Assembly: GCF_014701095.1 (NCBI RefSeq) | Contig: NZ_AP023439.1 | Span: 6,994,001-7,058,000, forward strand | Length of the DNA: 64,000 bases | Direction: 5' to 3' | Origin: Streptomyces tuirus | GTDB lineage: Bacteria; Actinomycetota; Actinomycetes; Streptomycetales; Streptomycetaceae | In this document: positions 1-7,753 of the stretch, piece after piece | Numbering within the stretch: position 1 is the stretch's first letter | Layout: each line of letters opens with the position of its first letter | Program-made: the position numbers and the translations under genes | Notes under the pieces: model-generated | What the model was told of the DNA's origin: nothing | Databases searched by the model: none | The model's input: only the letters and a program-made list of their open reading frames with translations

Positions 1-286
1 ACGCCTCCTCGGCGATCGCCCAGTCCAGCGACGACGGGCCCCGGTCCCCGGGTGGCCCCGGATGCACGATCAGGCAGGTGTGCTCGCGCCACACCTCTTC
101 CGGCAGGGCCGACTTGAGCATCGGGGCGACGATCAGCTCCGGGCCCACCTCGCGCACGGCGGCCCGGACGGCATCGGGGCCGTGCGAGGCGAGCACGACC
201 TCCACGTGGTGCCCCTCGTCCGACAGTTCGGCGAACACACGCTGGGACAGGCTGTTGAACGCGCTGGCGACGAGCAAGATGTCCAT
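1..286 (-). CDS. HypX/HoxX-like formyltransferase-family protein (partial, N-terminus)
   Basis: The gene starts at 286 on the minus strand and runs off the left edge, so about 95 N-terminal residues are visible. They begin MDILLVASAFN and contain LIVHPGPPGDRGPSSLDWAI, the formyltransferase-fold signature of the HypX/HoxX hydrogenase-maturation family (N-terminal formyltransferase domain, C-terminal enoyl-CoA hydratase domain in full-length members). The C-terminal half lies outside the window, so the fusion cannot be confirmed. In HypX the family role is handling one-carbon units for the CO ligand of NiFe hydrogenase; in organisms without a nearby hydrogenase the role is uncertain. An upstream ATG in another frame is not compatible with the conserved N-terminus. 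Confidence 0.75.
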   Translation of the reverse strand, partial: MDILLVASAFNSLSQRVFAELSDEGHHVEVVLASHGPDAVRAAVREVGPELIVAPMLKSALPEEVWREHTCLIVHPGPPGDRGPSSLDWAIAEEA

Positions 287-702
287 GACATCGCATGGTC
301 GCCCGTAGGGGGAGGGCCGTGAAGGACCACGGCGGCGTTTCGCGGTGCTAAACCGCGTCCGGCCGAACGGGTACGCGCCGGTTTCACCGGAGTGCCGGGC
401 TCGCCGGGGGCGCGTCCATGCGTACGTCGGCCGGGAGCGGGAGGCGCCTGAGCGGCCCGCACGGCTGCCTCGACCGGGCCCTCCTTGGGGCCCGGGGTGT
501 CCGGCCGCCGCCGGCAGGAGGCCGGTGATCCAGCACGCGGCCGAGGACCGGCGGCATGCCCGTCGTGCGCGCGTCCACGGCACCGCCGCCCCGGGGCGCA
601 GGCACGCCCGCCCCCGGCCGAGGCAGAACACGCGGTCCGGTCCACGCTGATCCACCGGCCTGCCCCTTGCCTGGCGCACGGGGCCTGGCGCACGCTGTTC
701 GT
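287..702. other. intergenic region between hypX-like gene and IclR gene
   Basis: This 416-bp divergent intergenic region has open frames on both strands, but none has a recognisable product or a convincing ribosome site. I see no clear repeat, RNA or promoter beyond its being the shared upstream region of two divergent genes. Confidence 0.4.
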
Positions 703-1461
703 ATGGGTGCGGAAGACGGCCCTACGCTCATCAACTCCGTCCAGCGGGCCATGCGACTGCTGGAGGCGGTGAGCGCGCACGTGAACGGCGCGCCGGCCAA
801 GCAGCTGGCGCGCGAGACGAGTCTGCCCCTGGCCACCACCTACCACCTGCTGCGGACCCTGGTGCACGACGGGTACCTGCGGAAGCTGGACGACGGCGGC
901 TTCGTCCTCGGCGACAAGCTCCAGACGCTGCAGACCACGGGGCGTGCGCAGGCGCTGCTCAGCCGGGTGCGGCCCACCCTCGCCGCGCTGCGCGACGAGC
1001 TGGCGACGGCCGCCTACCTCACCTTCTACGAGGACGGGGAGATCCGGGTCGCCGAGATCGTCGACGGCCCCGGAACCCCCCGCGTCGATCTCTGGGTCGG
1101 CTTCGAGGACGCGGGGCACGCCACCGCCCTGGGCAAGTCCGTCCTGCGGGAGCTGGACGAAGAGGCCCGCCAGGACTACCTCTCCCGTCACCACCTCGCC
1201 GACCTCACCCCGCGGACGATCACCAGCCTCCCGGTGCTCCTCCAGCGACTGGAGACCTCGCCCCTGGCCCCGGCCATCACGGACCTGGAGGAGTACTCCC
1301 TCGGCACGGTCTGCGTCGCCGTCCCGGTCTACAGCGGGGACACGCTCGGTTCCCTCGGTGTCTCGCTGCCGTCGAACCGGCTCTCCCGGCTGCCGGAGAT
1401 CCGCGAGCGGCTGCTCCCGACGGCGAGCCGCGTGACCAGGAGCCTCTCGCTCACTATCTGA
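703..1461 (+). CDS. IclR family transcriptional regulator
   Basis: This 252-residue protein has the size and layout of IclR regulators: an N-terminal winged helix (about residues 8-70, INSVQRAMRLLEAV then ARETSLPLATTYHLLRTL) followed by a GAF-like effector domain with the conserved stretch ending GVSLPSNRL. The open frame extends upstream, but the conserved domain begins just after the ATG at 703, so that start is chosen. It is divergent from the HypX-like gene and could regulate it or itself; the ligand cannot be read from sequence. A tiny antisense ORF overlaps its last codons. Confidence 0.85.
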   Translation: MGAEDGPTLINSVQRAMRLLEAVSAHVNGAPAKQLARETSLPLATTYHLLRTLVHDGYLRKLDDGGFVLGDKLQTLQTTGRAQALLSRVRPTLAALRDELATAAYLTFYEDGEIRVAEIVDGPGTPRVDLWVGFEDAGHATALGKSVLRELDEEARQDYLSRHHLADLTPRTITSLPVLLQRLETSPLAPAITDLEEYSLGTVCVAVPVYSGDTLGSLGVSLPSNRLSRLPEIRERLLPTASRVTRSLSLTI

Positions 1462-1516
1462 AAAAGCACTTCTTGCCGGAGACATCCGTACCCCGTTTTC
1501 TGGATAAGTCAGACAT
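1454..1516 (-). CDS. candidate 20-residue peptide antisense to the IclR gene end
   Basis: An ATG-initiated 20-codon frame begins MSDLSRKRG and ends VSGKKCFFR then TAG. It uses A/T-ending and rare codons (TTA, AGA, AAA), unlike its neighbours. Its tail resembles the C-terminal VSGAKCCF of the phosphatase encoded next to it on the other strand, and the two DNA segments are imperfect inverted copies. There is no strong Shine-Dalgarno sequence. It may be a real small peptide, a remnant, or a by-product of an inverted repeat. Confidence 0.25.
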   Translation of the reverse strand: MSDLSRKRGTDVSGKKCFFR

Positions 1517-1561
1517 TTCCGGAACGTGCCCCGCGCACAGGTGAGGACTGCGGACACCGAC

Positions 1562-2785
1562 ATGAGCCAAGCCCGCAATCATGGCGTCCACCACCGGCCG
1601 GTACGGTCGTTCGGCGACCGAGCGGCCGCTGCCGGGGCTTCGGCCCGCAGGCGCGTCGTCGCGCGGCTGGGCGCCGGCGCACCCGTGCTGCCGGTCGTGG
1701 TCGTCGCCGCCGTCGTGTCGGCCGACCTCGTGGGCGGGGCGGGGATGATCTGGCTGCCCCTGCTCGCGGCCGGGCCGGCCCTGGCGGCCACGACCAACGG
1801 ACCGCGCGGGGTCCTCTGTGTCGGCGTCCTCACCGTCGCGGTCGGTGCGACCCTCGGCATCCGGGACGGAGTGCCGGGCCGGGAACTGGCCGCCATGCTG
1901 TCGGCCCTGGTCGCCGTCACGCTCGCGAGCGGCCTGGCCAGCGCCCTGCGCGGACGCCGGGAACGGGTGCTCGCCGCTGTCCGCTCGGTCGCGGAGACGG
2001 CCCAGCACGCGCTGCTCAGGCCGGTGCCCTCGACCGTGGGTCCGTTCCAGGTGGCCGTCCGCTACAGCGCCGCGGCGGCCGAGGCCCGTATCGGCGGTGA
2101 CCTCTACGCCCTGATACCCACCCCGCACGGGGTGCGGCTGATCGTCGGTGACGTGCGCGGCAAGGGGCTGCCCGCCGTCGGGACCGCCGCGCTGGTGCTC
2201 GGTGTCTTCCGCGAGGCCGCCCACGACGAGCCCGACCTCCTGGCCGTGGTCGACCGCATCGAGCGGAGCCTCGCGCGCAACCTCGGCCGGGACGACTTCG
2301 TGACCGCGGTGGTCGCCGGCTACCCGCGGGAAGGGCAACTGGAAGTGGTGAACTGCGGACACGCGCCGCCGCTCCTGGTGAGCGCCTCCGGGGCCGTCAC
2401 CCCGGTGGACCCCGTGTACCCGGCGCCGCCCCTCGGGCTGCGCGACCTCGCCGGACACGCCCCGGGACTCCACACGCTCGCCTTCGCCGACGGCGACCAG
2501 CTGCTGCTCTACACCGACGGGGTCACCGAGGCCCGCGACGCAGAGCGCGCCTTCTACCCCCTGGCCGAGGGCCTGGAGCGGCATGTCTCCCAGGAGCCGG
2601 CCCACACCCTCGGCGCGCTGCACGACGAACTGCTGACCCACGTGGGCGGCAGGCTGCACGACGACGCGGCCCTGCTCCTCATCCGCAAGCCGGCCGCACA
2701 CGGATCGGCGGCGGAGGCTCCCGCGGTGACCGATACCGGCCCGGCCACTCCCGCCCCGGTGTCCGGGGCGAAGTGCTGCTTCTGA
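1562..2785 (+). CDS. membrane-anchored PP2C/SpoIIE-type serine phosphatase
   Basis: The 407-residue product has two to three hydrophobic segments in its first 120 residues (around VLPVVVVAAVVSADLV and LCVGVLTVAVG), then a SpoIIE-type PP2C domain from about residue 160 to 380. Metal-binding landmarks are GGDLYAL, VGDVRGKGLPA, NCGHAPPLL, LLYTDGVTEARD and DDAALLLIRKP. In this family such phosphatases act on phosphorylated anti-anti-sigma factors or similar STAS partners. No such partner is adjacent. The last eight residues, VSGAKCCF, are encoded by the first copy of a 131-bp tandem repeat, so the C-terminus appears to be built from repeat sequence. ATG at 1562 is chosen over the open frame further upstream. 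Confidence 0.88.
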   Translation: MSQARNHGVHHRPVRSFGDRAAAAGASARRRVVARLGAGAPVLPVVVVAAVVSADLVGGAGMIWLPLLAAGPALAATTNGPRGVLCVGVLTVAVGATLGIRDGVPGRELAAMLSALVAVTLASGLASALRGRRERVLAAVRSVAETAQHALLRPVPSTVGPFQVAVRYSAAAAEARIGGDLYALIPTPHGVRLIVGDVRGKGLPAVGTAALVLGVFREAAHDEPDLLAVVDRIERSLARNLGRDDFVTAVVAGYPREGQLEVVNCGHAPPLLVSASGAVTPVDPVYPAPPLGLRDLAGHAPGLHTLAFADGDQLLLYTDGVTEARDAERAFYPLAEGLERHVSQEPAHTLGALHDELLTHVGGRLHDDAALLLIRKPAAHGSAAEAPAVTDTGPATPAPVSGAKCCF

Positions 2786-3150
2786 CAGTCTCGGGGTCCG
2801 CGCGGGTCCGGCTCGCTCCTGCTCGGGCCGGGCGGGGGTGCTGCTCTTGACAGCTGCGGCAGTGCCGCCGGCAGGGAAGCTCCCGCCGCGGTGTCCGGGG
2901 CGAAGTGTGCTTCTGACATTCTCCCGGTCCGCGCGGGTCTGGCTCGCTCCTGCTCGGGCCGGGCGGGGCTGCTGCTTCTGACCGTCGCGGCGGTGCCGCC
3001 GGCCGGGACGCTCGCGCCGCGGTGTCCGGAGCGAAGTGCTGCTTCTGGCAGCTTCGGTGTCGCGCGGGTCGGACTCGCTCCTGCTCGCGTGCCCGTCGGG
3101 AGTGCTGCTCTTGACAGCTGCGGCGGTGCCGCCGGGCGGGAGCGCTGCCC
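2759..3150. repeat. three tandem copies of a 131-bp repeat
   Basis: Copies begin at 2759, 2891 and 3022, each with GTGTCCGG(G/A)GCGAAGTG, followed by shared blocks such as CGCTCCTGCTCG, TGCTGCT(C/T)TTGAC and GCGG(C/T)GGTGCCGCCGG. Spacing is 132 and 131 bp. The first copy overlaps the last codons and stop of the phosphatase gene; the rest fill the region convergent with paaK. Copies 2 and 3 do not preserve one reading frame, so this is probably non-coding or decayed. Confidence 0.8.
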
Positions 3151-3176
3151 GTGTGGGCAGCCGCAGCCGCTCCGGT

Positions 3177-4532
3177 TCACGCCTCGCGCAGGTCCTTGAC
3201 CCGGCGGAGCTTGCCGAGGGAGCGCTCCAGGGTCTCCGGTTCGACGATCGTCACCTCGGCGGTGACGCCGATGCCGTCCTTGACGGCCTGCGCGATCGTC
3301 CCGGCCGCGGCGTCGCGCTGCTCGGGGCCGGTGCCGGGCCGGGTCTCGACGCGGACGGTCATGTGGTCCATGCGGCCGCGCCGGGTCAGCTGGATCTGGA
3401 AGTGCGGGGCGACGCCGGGCGTGCGCAGCACGATCTCCTCGATCTGGCTGGGGAAGACGTTCACCCCACGCAAGATGATCATGTCGTCGCAGCGGCCGGT
3501 GATCTTCTCGATGCGGCGGAACGCGGGCCGGGCCGTGCCGGGCAGCAGCCGGGTCAGATCGCGGGTGCGGTAGCGGACGACCGGCAGGGCCTCCTTGGTC
3601 AGCGACGTGAAGACCAGCTCGCCCTCCTCGCCCTCGGGCAGCACCTCACCCGTGATCGGGTCGACGACCTCCGGATAGAAGTGGTCCTCCCACACGTGCA
3701 GTCCGTCCTTGGTCTCCACGCACTCCTGGGCGACACCCGGCCCGATCACCTCGGACAGGCCGTATATGTCGACGGCGTGGATGTCCATCCGCTCCTCGAT
3801 CTCGCGGCGCATCTCCTCCGTCCACGGCTCGGCACCGAAGATGCCGACCCGCAGACTGCTCGCGCGCGGGTCGAGGCCCTGGCGCTCGAACTCGTCGAGC
3901 AGGGTGAGCATGTAGGACGGGGTGACCATGATGATCTCGGGCCGGAAGTCCTGGATGATCTGCACCTGGCGCGCGGTCATGCCTCCGGAGGCCGGGATCA
4001 CCAGACAGCCGGCGCGCTCCGCGCCGTAGTGCGCGCCGAGGCCGCCGGTGAACAGGCCGTACCCGTAGGAGATGTGCACCTTGTGGCCCGGGCGCCCGCC
4101 GGCGGCGCGGATCGAGCGGGCGACGAGGTCGGCCCACATCGACAGGTCGTTCTCCGTGTAGCCGACCACCGTGGGGCGGCCGGTGGTGCCGCTGGAGGCG
4201 TGCACGCGCCGCACCCGGTCCATGGGGACGGCGAACATCCCGAAGGGGTAGGTGTCCCGGAGGTCGGCCTTCGTGGTGAAGGGGAACCGGGCGAGGTCCT
4301 CCAGCGAGCGGCAGTCGTCGGGGGAGACCCCGGCCGCGTCGAACTTCTTCCGGTACGTCTCCACGTTCTCGTAGGCATGCCGCAGGGTCCGGCGCAGGCG
4401 GTCGAGCTGGAGCTCCCGCAGCTGCTCGCGCGTCAGGCGCTCCGTGTCGTCGAGCAGATCGTGGGGGAGGGGCTCACCGCGCCGCTGTGGCACGGGTGCC
4501 GTGGCCCCGGAGGCCGTCGTCTCGCTGGTCAT
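3177..4532 (-). CDS. paaK: phenylacetate--CoA ligase
   Basis: This 451-residue adenylate-forming enzyme activates phenylacetate to phenylacetyl-CoA with ATP, the first step of the aerobic PAA pathway. The AMP-binding signature is HASSGTTGRPTVVGY (about residue 110), followed by the family block VDIYGLSEVIGPGVAQEC, RYRTRDLT and the C-terminal hinge region GRCDDMIILRGVNVFPSQIEE. Length matches PaaK. Its ATG follows directly after the paaI stop codon, and its ribosome site (GGAGGAG) lies in the end of paaI, so the two are an operon and probably translationally coupled. Confidence 0.95.
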   Translation of the reverse strand: MTSETTASGATAPVPQRRGEPLPHDLLDDTERLTREQLRELQLDRLRRTLRHAYENVETYRKKFDAAGVSPDDCRSLEDLARFPFTTKADLRDTYPFGMFAVPMDRVRRVHASSGTTGRPTVVGYTENDLSMWADLVARSIRAAGGRPGHKVHISYGYGLFTGGLGAHYGAERAGCLVIPASGGMTARQVQIIQDFRPEIIMVTPSYMLTLLDEFERQGLDPRASSLRVGIFGAEPWTEEMRREIEERMDIHAVDIYGLSEVIGPGVAQECVETKDGLHVWEDHFYPEVVDPITGEVLPEGEEGELVFTSLTKEALPVVRYRTRDLTRLLPGTARPAFRRIEKITGRCDDMIILRGVNVFPSQIEEIVLRTPGVAPHFQIQLTRRGRMDHMTVRVETRPGTGPEQRDAAAGTIAQAVKDGIGVTAEVTIVEPETLERSLGKLRRVKDLREA

Positions 4533-4958
4533 CTAGGACTCCTCCGGCCTCGTGCTCCTGATGCTCCGGCTGCGGCCCCGGAACTCCGCGATCACCTCGT
4601 CGCCCCGCCGGACCGTCACGTCGTAGAGGCCGCTGCGCCCGTAGCGGGTGCGCTCCTCGGCCCGGGCGACCAGTTCGTCGCCCTCGTGGGCGGGGGCCAC
4701 GAAGGTGATGTCGGCGCCCGCCGCGACGGTCACCGGGCCGTGGCTGTTACAGGCGCAGGCGAAGGCGCTGTCGGCGAGCAGGAAGACATAGCCGCCGTGG
4801 ACGATCCCATGGCCGTTCACCATCGCCGCCGTCACGGTCATCCGCAGCGTGGCGGTCCCCTCGCCCTGCTCCCACAGCTCGATCCCGAGCCCGCGGGAGG
4901 CCTCGTCCGCGGCGAACATCGCCTCCGCGGGCGGCGTCGCGTCAGCGGTATGGGTCAC
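4533..4958 (-). CDS. paaI: hydroxyphenylacetyl-CoA thioesterase PaaI (hotdog fold)
   Basis: A 141-residue hotdog-fold thioesterase with the family motif HGIVHGGYVFLLADSAFA. PaaI releases CoA from dead-end or inhibitory hydroxyphenylacetyl-CoA products of the phenylacetate pathway. The frame extends to 4970 through two earlier GTG codons, but only the GTG at 4958 has a plausible upstream GAGG at proper spacing, so it is preferred. It is the first gene of the paaI-paaK unit, divergent from paaA. An operator-like palindrome sits about 20 bp upstream. Confidence 0.9.
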   Translation of the reverse strand: MTHTADATPPAEAMFAADEASRGLGIELWEQGEGTATLRMTVTAAMVNGHGIVHGGYVFLLADSAFACACNSHGPVTVAAGADITFVAPAHEGDELVARAEERTRYGRSGLYDVTVRRGDEVIAEFRGRSRSIRSTRPEES

Positions 4959-4977
4959 TTCTCGCACCACCTCATAT

Positions 4978-4995
4978 ACCGACCGAACATTCGGT
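4978..4995. promoter_or_regulatory. probable PaaR (TetR-type) operator upstream of paaI
   Basis: The site reads ACCGA, eight bases, TCGGT, with an inner palindrome ACCGAA-CA-TTCGGT at 4982-4995. The same ACCGA-N8-TCGGT architecture occurs at 5097-5114. Actinobacterial paa clusters are commonly repressed by TetR-family PaaR proteins that release DNA on binding phenylacetyl-CoA. No tetR gene is in this window, so assignment to PaaR is inferred. Confidence 0.65.
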
Positions 4996-5064
4996 TAGCT
5001 GGCGCTGTCATGTAATCCAGCCCCGTCGGTGCCTGTCAAGGGTCCAGGACTTCCCCGAGGGGTC

Positions 5065-5114
5065 TTACCAAGGCGCGCCGACGTGTCCTACGATGGACCG
5101 AACGAATGGTCGGT
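5065..5114 (+). promoter_or_regulatory. paaA promoter with second TetR-type operator
   Basis: A -35-like TTACCA (5065-5070) and a -10-like TACGAT (5089-5094) are 18 bp apart. The operator ACCGA-N8-TCGGT at 5097-5114 would cover the predicted transcription start near 5101 and block initiation. It matches the spacing and arms of the site before paaI, supporting co-regulation of both divergent units by one repressor. Confidence 0.6.
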
Positions 5115-5129
5115 TGGGAAGTGGGACGG

Positions 5130-6116
5130 ATGGATACGACACGCTCCAGCCCCGGGGGGACGGACGGCCCCGAGCCGGATCTCCAGCAGCACTTCGACGC
5201 GACGATCGCGCGGGACCAGCGAATCGAGCCGCGCGACTGGATGCCGGAGGGCTACCGGAAGACACTGATCCGCCAGATCGCGCAGCACGCGCACTCGGAG
5301 ATCATCGGCATGCAGCCGGAGGGCGAGTGGATCACCCGCGCGCCGTCGCTGCGCCGCAAGGCCATTCTGTTCGCCAAGGTCCAGGACGAGGCTGGGCACG
5401 GGCTGTACCTGTACTCGGCGGCGGAGACGCTGGGCGCCGACCGCGCGGACCTCACCGAGCGGCTGATCGAGGGCCGCCAGAAGTACTCGTCGATCTTCAA
5501 CTACCCGACGCTGAGCTTCGCGGACGTCGGCGTGATCGGCTGGTTCGTGGACGGCGCCGCGATCTGCAACCAGGTGCCGCTGTGCCGCTCCTCCTACGGG
5601 CCGTACGCGCGCGCCATGGTGCGGATCTGCAAGGAGGAGTCGTTCCACCAGCGGCAGGGCTACGAGCTGCTGATGACGATGATGCGCGGCACCCCGGAGC
5701 AGCGCGAGATGGTGCAGGACGCCGTGAACCGCTGGTGGTGGCCGTCGCTGATGATGTTCGGCCCGCCCGACGACGCCTCGCCCAACTCCGCGCAGTCCAT
5801 GGCCTGGAAGATCAAGCGGCACAGCAACGACGAACTGCGCCAGCGCTTCGTCGACATGACCGTGCCCCAGGCCGGCAAGCTCGGCGTGACGCTCCCGGAC
5901 CCGGAGCTGCGCTGGAACGAGGACCGGGGCCACCACGACTTCGGCACGCCCGACTGGGACGAGCTGATGCGGGTCATCAAGGGCGACGGCCCGTGCAACG
6001 ACCAGCGGATGGAACGACGCCGCACGGCCCACGAGGAGGGCACCTGGGTGCGCGAGGCGGCCACCGCCCACGCCGCCAAGCAGGCGGCCCGCGAGCGGAA
6101 GGGAGCGGTGGCATGA
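5130..6116 (+). CDS. paaA: 1,2-phenylacetyl-CoA epoxidase subunit PaaA
   Basis: A 328-residue catalytic subunit of the diiron multicomponent monooxygenase that epoxidises phenylacetyl-CoA. Diiron ligands lie in carboxylate/histidine motifs: KVQDEAGHGLYLY and, further on, KEESFHQRQGYELL. An in-frame ATG at 5106 exists, but it lies within the operator and only a few bases after the predicted transcription start; ATG 5130 has a GGGA-type ribosome site and is preferred. The stop overlaps paaB by ATGA. First gene of paaABCDE. Confidence 0.95.
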   Translation: MDTTRSSPGGTDGPEPDLQQHFDATIARDQRIEPRDWMPEGYRKTLIRQIAQHAHSEIIGMQPEGEWITRAPSLRRKAILFAKVQDEAGHGLYLYSAAETLGADRADLTERLIEGRQKYSSIFNYPTLSFADVGVIGWFVDGAAICNQVPLCRSSYGPYARAMVRICKEESFHQRQGYELLMTMMRGTPEQREMVQDAVNRWWWPSLMMFGPPDDASPNSAQSMAWKIKRHSNDELRQRFVDMTVPQAGKLGVTLPDPELRWNEDRGHHDFGTPDWDELMRVIKGDGPCNDQRMERRRTAHEEGTWVREAATAHAAKQAARERKGAVA

Positions 6117-6406
6117 CCGCCGACAAGCAGGACTGGCCGCTGTACGAGGTGTTCGTACGCGGCAAGCGCGGCCTGAACCACGTCCACGTGGGATCGCTGC
6201 ACGCCGCCGACGACCGCATGGCCCTCACCCACGCCCGCGACCTGTACACCCGGCGCAACGAGGGCGTCTCGATCTGGGTCGTGCGCTCGGAGCACATCGC
6301 CGCCTCCACCCGCGACGAGAAGGACCCCTTCTTCGAGCCCAGCGCCGACAAGGTCTACCGGCACCCGACCTTCTACGACATCCCCGAAGACGTCCCGCAC
6401 ATCTGA
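6113..6406 (+). CDS. paaB: 1,2-phenylacetyl-CoA epoxidase subunit PaaB
   Basis: A 97-residue small subunit of the phenylacetyl-CoA epoxidase. It starts MTADKQDWPLYEVFVRGKRG, and the motif RGLNHVHVGSLHA followed by RRNEGVSIWVV is typical of PaaB. It is believed to bridge the PaaAC catalytic pair and the reductase. Its ATG overlaps the paaA stop codon (ATGA), giving translational coupling and fixing the start. Confidence 0.93.
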   Translation: MTADKQDWPLYEVFVRGKRGLNHVHVGSLHAADDRMALTHARDLYTRRNEGVSIWVVRSEHIAASTRDEKDPFFEPSADKVYRHPTFYDIPEDVPHI

Positions 6407-6416
6407 AGGAGAGGGC

Positions 6417-7244
6417 ATGAGCGACGACCACGTCTACATGACCCTCGCCGAGGGACACGACGACGACACCCGCTGGGCCTACGGCACCGGCTTCGAGGAC
6501 CCCCTGCACGGCGTCGACACCGCCGTGCCCGACGACGTGGACGCCGGTGAACTGGCGGCCCTGTGCGTCACCCTGGCCGACGACGCCCTGGTCTCGGCCC
6601 AGCGGCTCGCCGAGTGGACCACCCGCGCCCCCGAGCTGGAGGAGGAGGTCGCGCTGGCCAACATCGGGCTCGACCTGCTCGGCCAGGCCCGGCTGCTCTA
6701 CTCCCGCGCGGGCCAGGCCGACGGCACCGGCCGCGACGAGGACGCCTTCGCCTACTTCCGCGACGCCGGCGACTTCCGCAACGTACGCCTGGCCGAACTG
6801 CCGTGCGGCGACTTCGCGTTCTCGATCGTGCGGCTGCTGGTGTTCGCCAGCTGGCGCCTCGCGCACTTCGAGCGGCTCACCGCACACCGCGACCCGGTAC
6901 TCGCGGCCATCGCCGCCAAGGGCGTGAAGGAGCTGGCCTACCACCGCCAGTACGCGGCCGAGTGGGCCGTGCGCCTGGGCGACGGCACCGATGAGTCGCA
7001 CCGCCGGATGCGCAGGGCACAGGAGCAGGTCGCGCCCTACCTGGGCGAGCTGTTCACGGCGTACGACGTCCGGGACGAGGTCGTCGCCGTGCTGCGCCAG
7101 GTCACCGAGGCGGCAGGGCTGCCCATGCCCGTCTACCGCCCGCTGCCCGGCTCGGGCCGCACCGGGGAGCACACCGGGCATCTCGCCCCGCTGCTCGCAG
7201 AGTTGCAGGGCATCGCCCGCGCCCACCCGGAGGCGACATGGTGA
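6417..7244 (+). CDS. paaC: 1,2-phenylacetyl-CoA epoxidase subunit PaaC
   Basis: A 275-residue structural, ferritin-like subunit that pairs with PaaA and binds the CoA ester. It shares the four-helix fold but lacks a full diiron site. Visible family blocks are LEEEVALANIGLDLLGQAR, LPCGDFAFSIVRLL and KGVKELAYHRQYAAEW. A strong AGGAGAGGG ribosome site lies 10 bp after the paaB stop. The end overlaps paaD by 7 bp, in line with one polycistronic message. Confidence 0.93.
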   Translation: MSDDHVYMTLAEGHDDDTRWAYGTGFEDPLHGVDTAVPDDVDAGELAALCVTLADDALVSAQRLAEWTTRAPELEEEVALANIGLDLLGQARLLYSRAGQADGTGRDEDAFAYFRDAGDFRNVRLAELPCGDFAFSIVRLLVFASWRLAHFERLTAHRDPVLAAIAAKGVKELAYHRQYAAEWAVRLGDGTDESHRRMRRAQEQVAPYLGELFTAYDVRDEVVAVLRQVTEAAGLPMPVYRPLPGSGRTGEHTGHLAPLLAELQGIARAHPEATW

Positions 7245-7753
7245 CGGCACTCCTGGACGAGCGAAGGGCCCGGCGTATCGCCGAGCAGGTGCCGGACCCC
7301 GAACTGCCCATGCTCACCCTGGCCGACCTCGGGGTGCTGCGCGAGGTGAGCCTGGCTCCGGACGGCACGGTGGTCGCGAGCCTCACCCCGACCTACTCGG
7401 GCTGCCCGGCGATGGCGGAGATGCGCGCCGGCGTGGCCGCCCGGCTGCGCGAGGCCGGGTACGAGCGCGTGGAGATCCGCACGGTCCTCGACCCGCCGTG
7501 GAGCAGCGACTGGATCACGGCGGACGGCCGGCGCAAGCTCGCCGAGCACGGCATCGCCCCGCCCGGCGCCGCGCCCGCGCGTGCCGCCGGCCCCGTCCCG
7601 CTCGTGCTGTCGCCGACCCGCCGCTCCGTGCCCTGCCCCCGCTGCGGTCACCCCGACACCGAGGAGACCTCCCGCTTCGGCGCCACGTCCTGCAAGTCCC
7701 TGTGGCGCTGCCTCGCCTGCCGCGAGCCGTTCGAGTACGTCAAGGAGATCTGA
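7238..7753 (+). CDS. paaD: phenylacetyl-CoA epoxidase maturation protein PaaD
   Basis: A 171-residue member of the PaaD/MIP18 (DUF59) family. The N-terminal 110 residues contain the MIP18 core (VPDPELPMLTLADLG, then LTPTYSGCPAM) associated with iron-sulfur cluster assembly. The C-terminal 40 residues form a zinc-ribbon-like segment with CPRCG and, further on, CLAC. The likely role is maturing or delivering the cluster of PaaE. The stop overlaps the paaE start (TGATG). Confidence 0.92.
   Translation: MVTALLDERRARRIAEQVPDPELPMLTLADLGVLREVSLAPDGTVVASLTPTYSGCPAMAEMRAGVAARLREAGYERVEIRTVLDPPWSSDWITADGRRKLAEHGIAPPGAAPARAAGPVPLVLSPTRRSVPCPRCGHPDTEETSRFGATSCKSLWRCLACREPFEYVKEI

Noticed and set aside
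133..1578. Long minus-strand open frame across the IclR gene
   Set aside because: It is the antisense shadow of a clear IclR protein; the translation is low-complexity with no domain.
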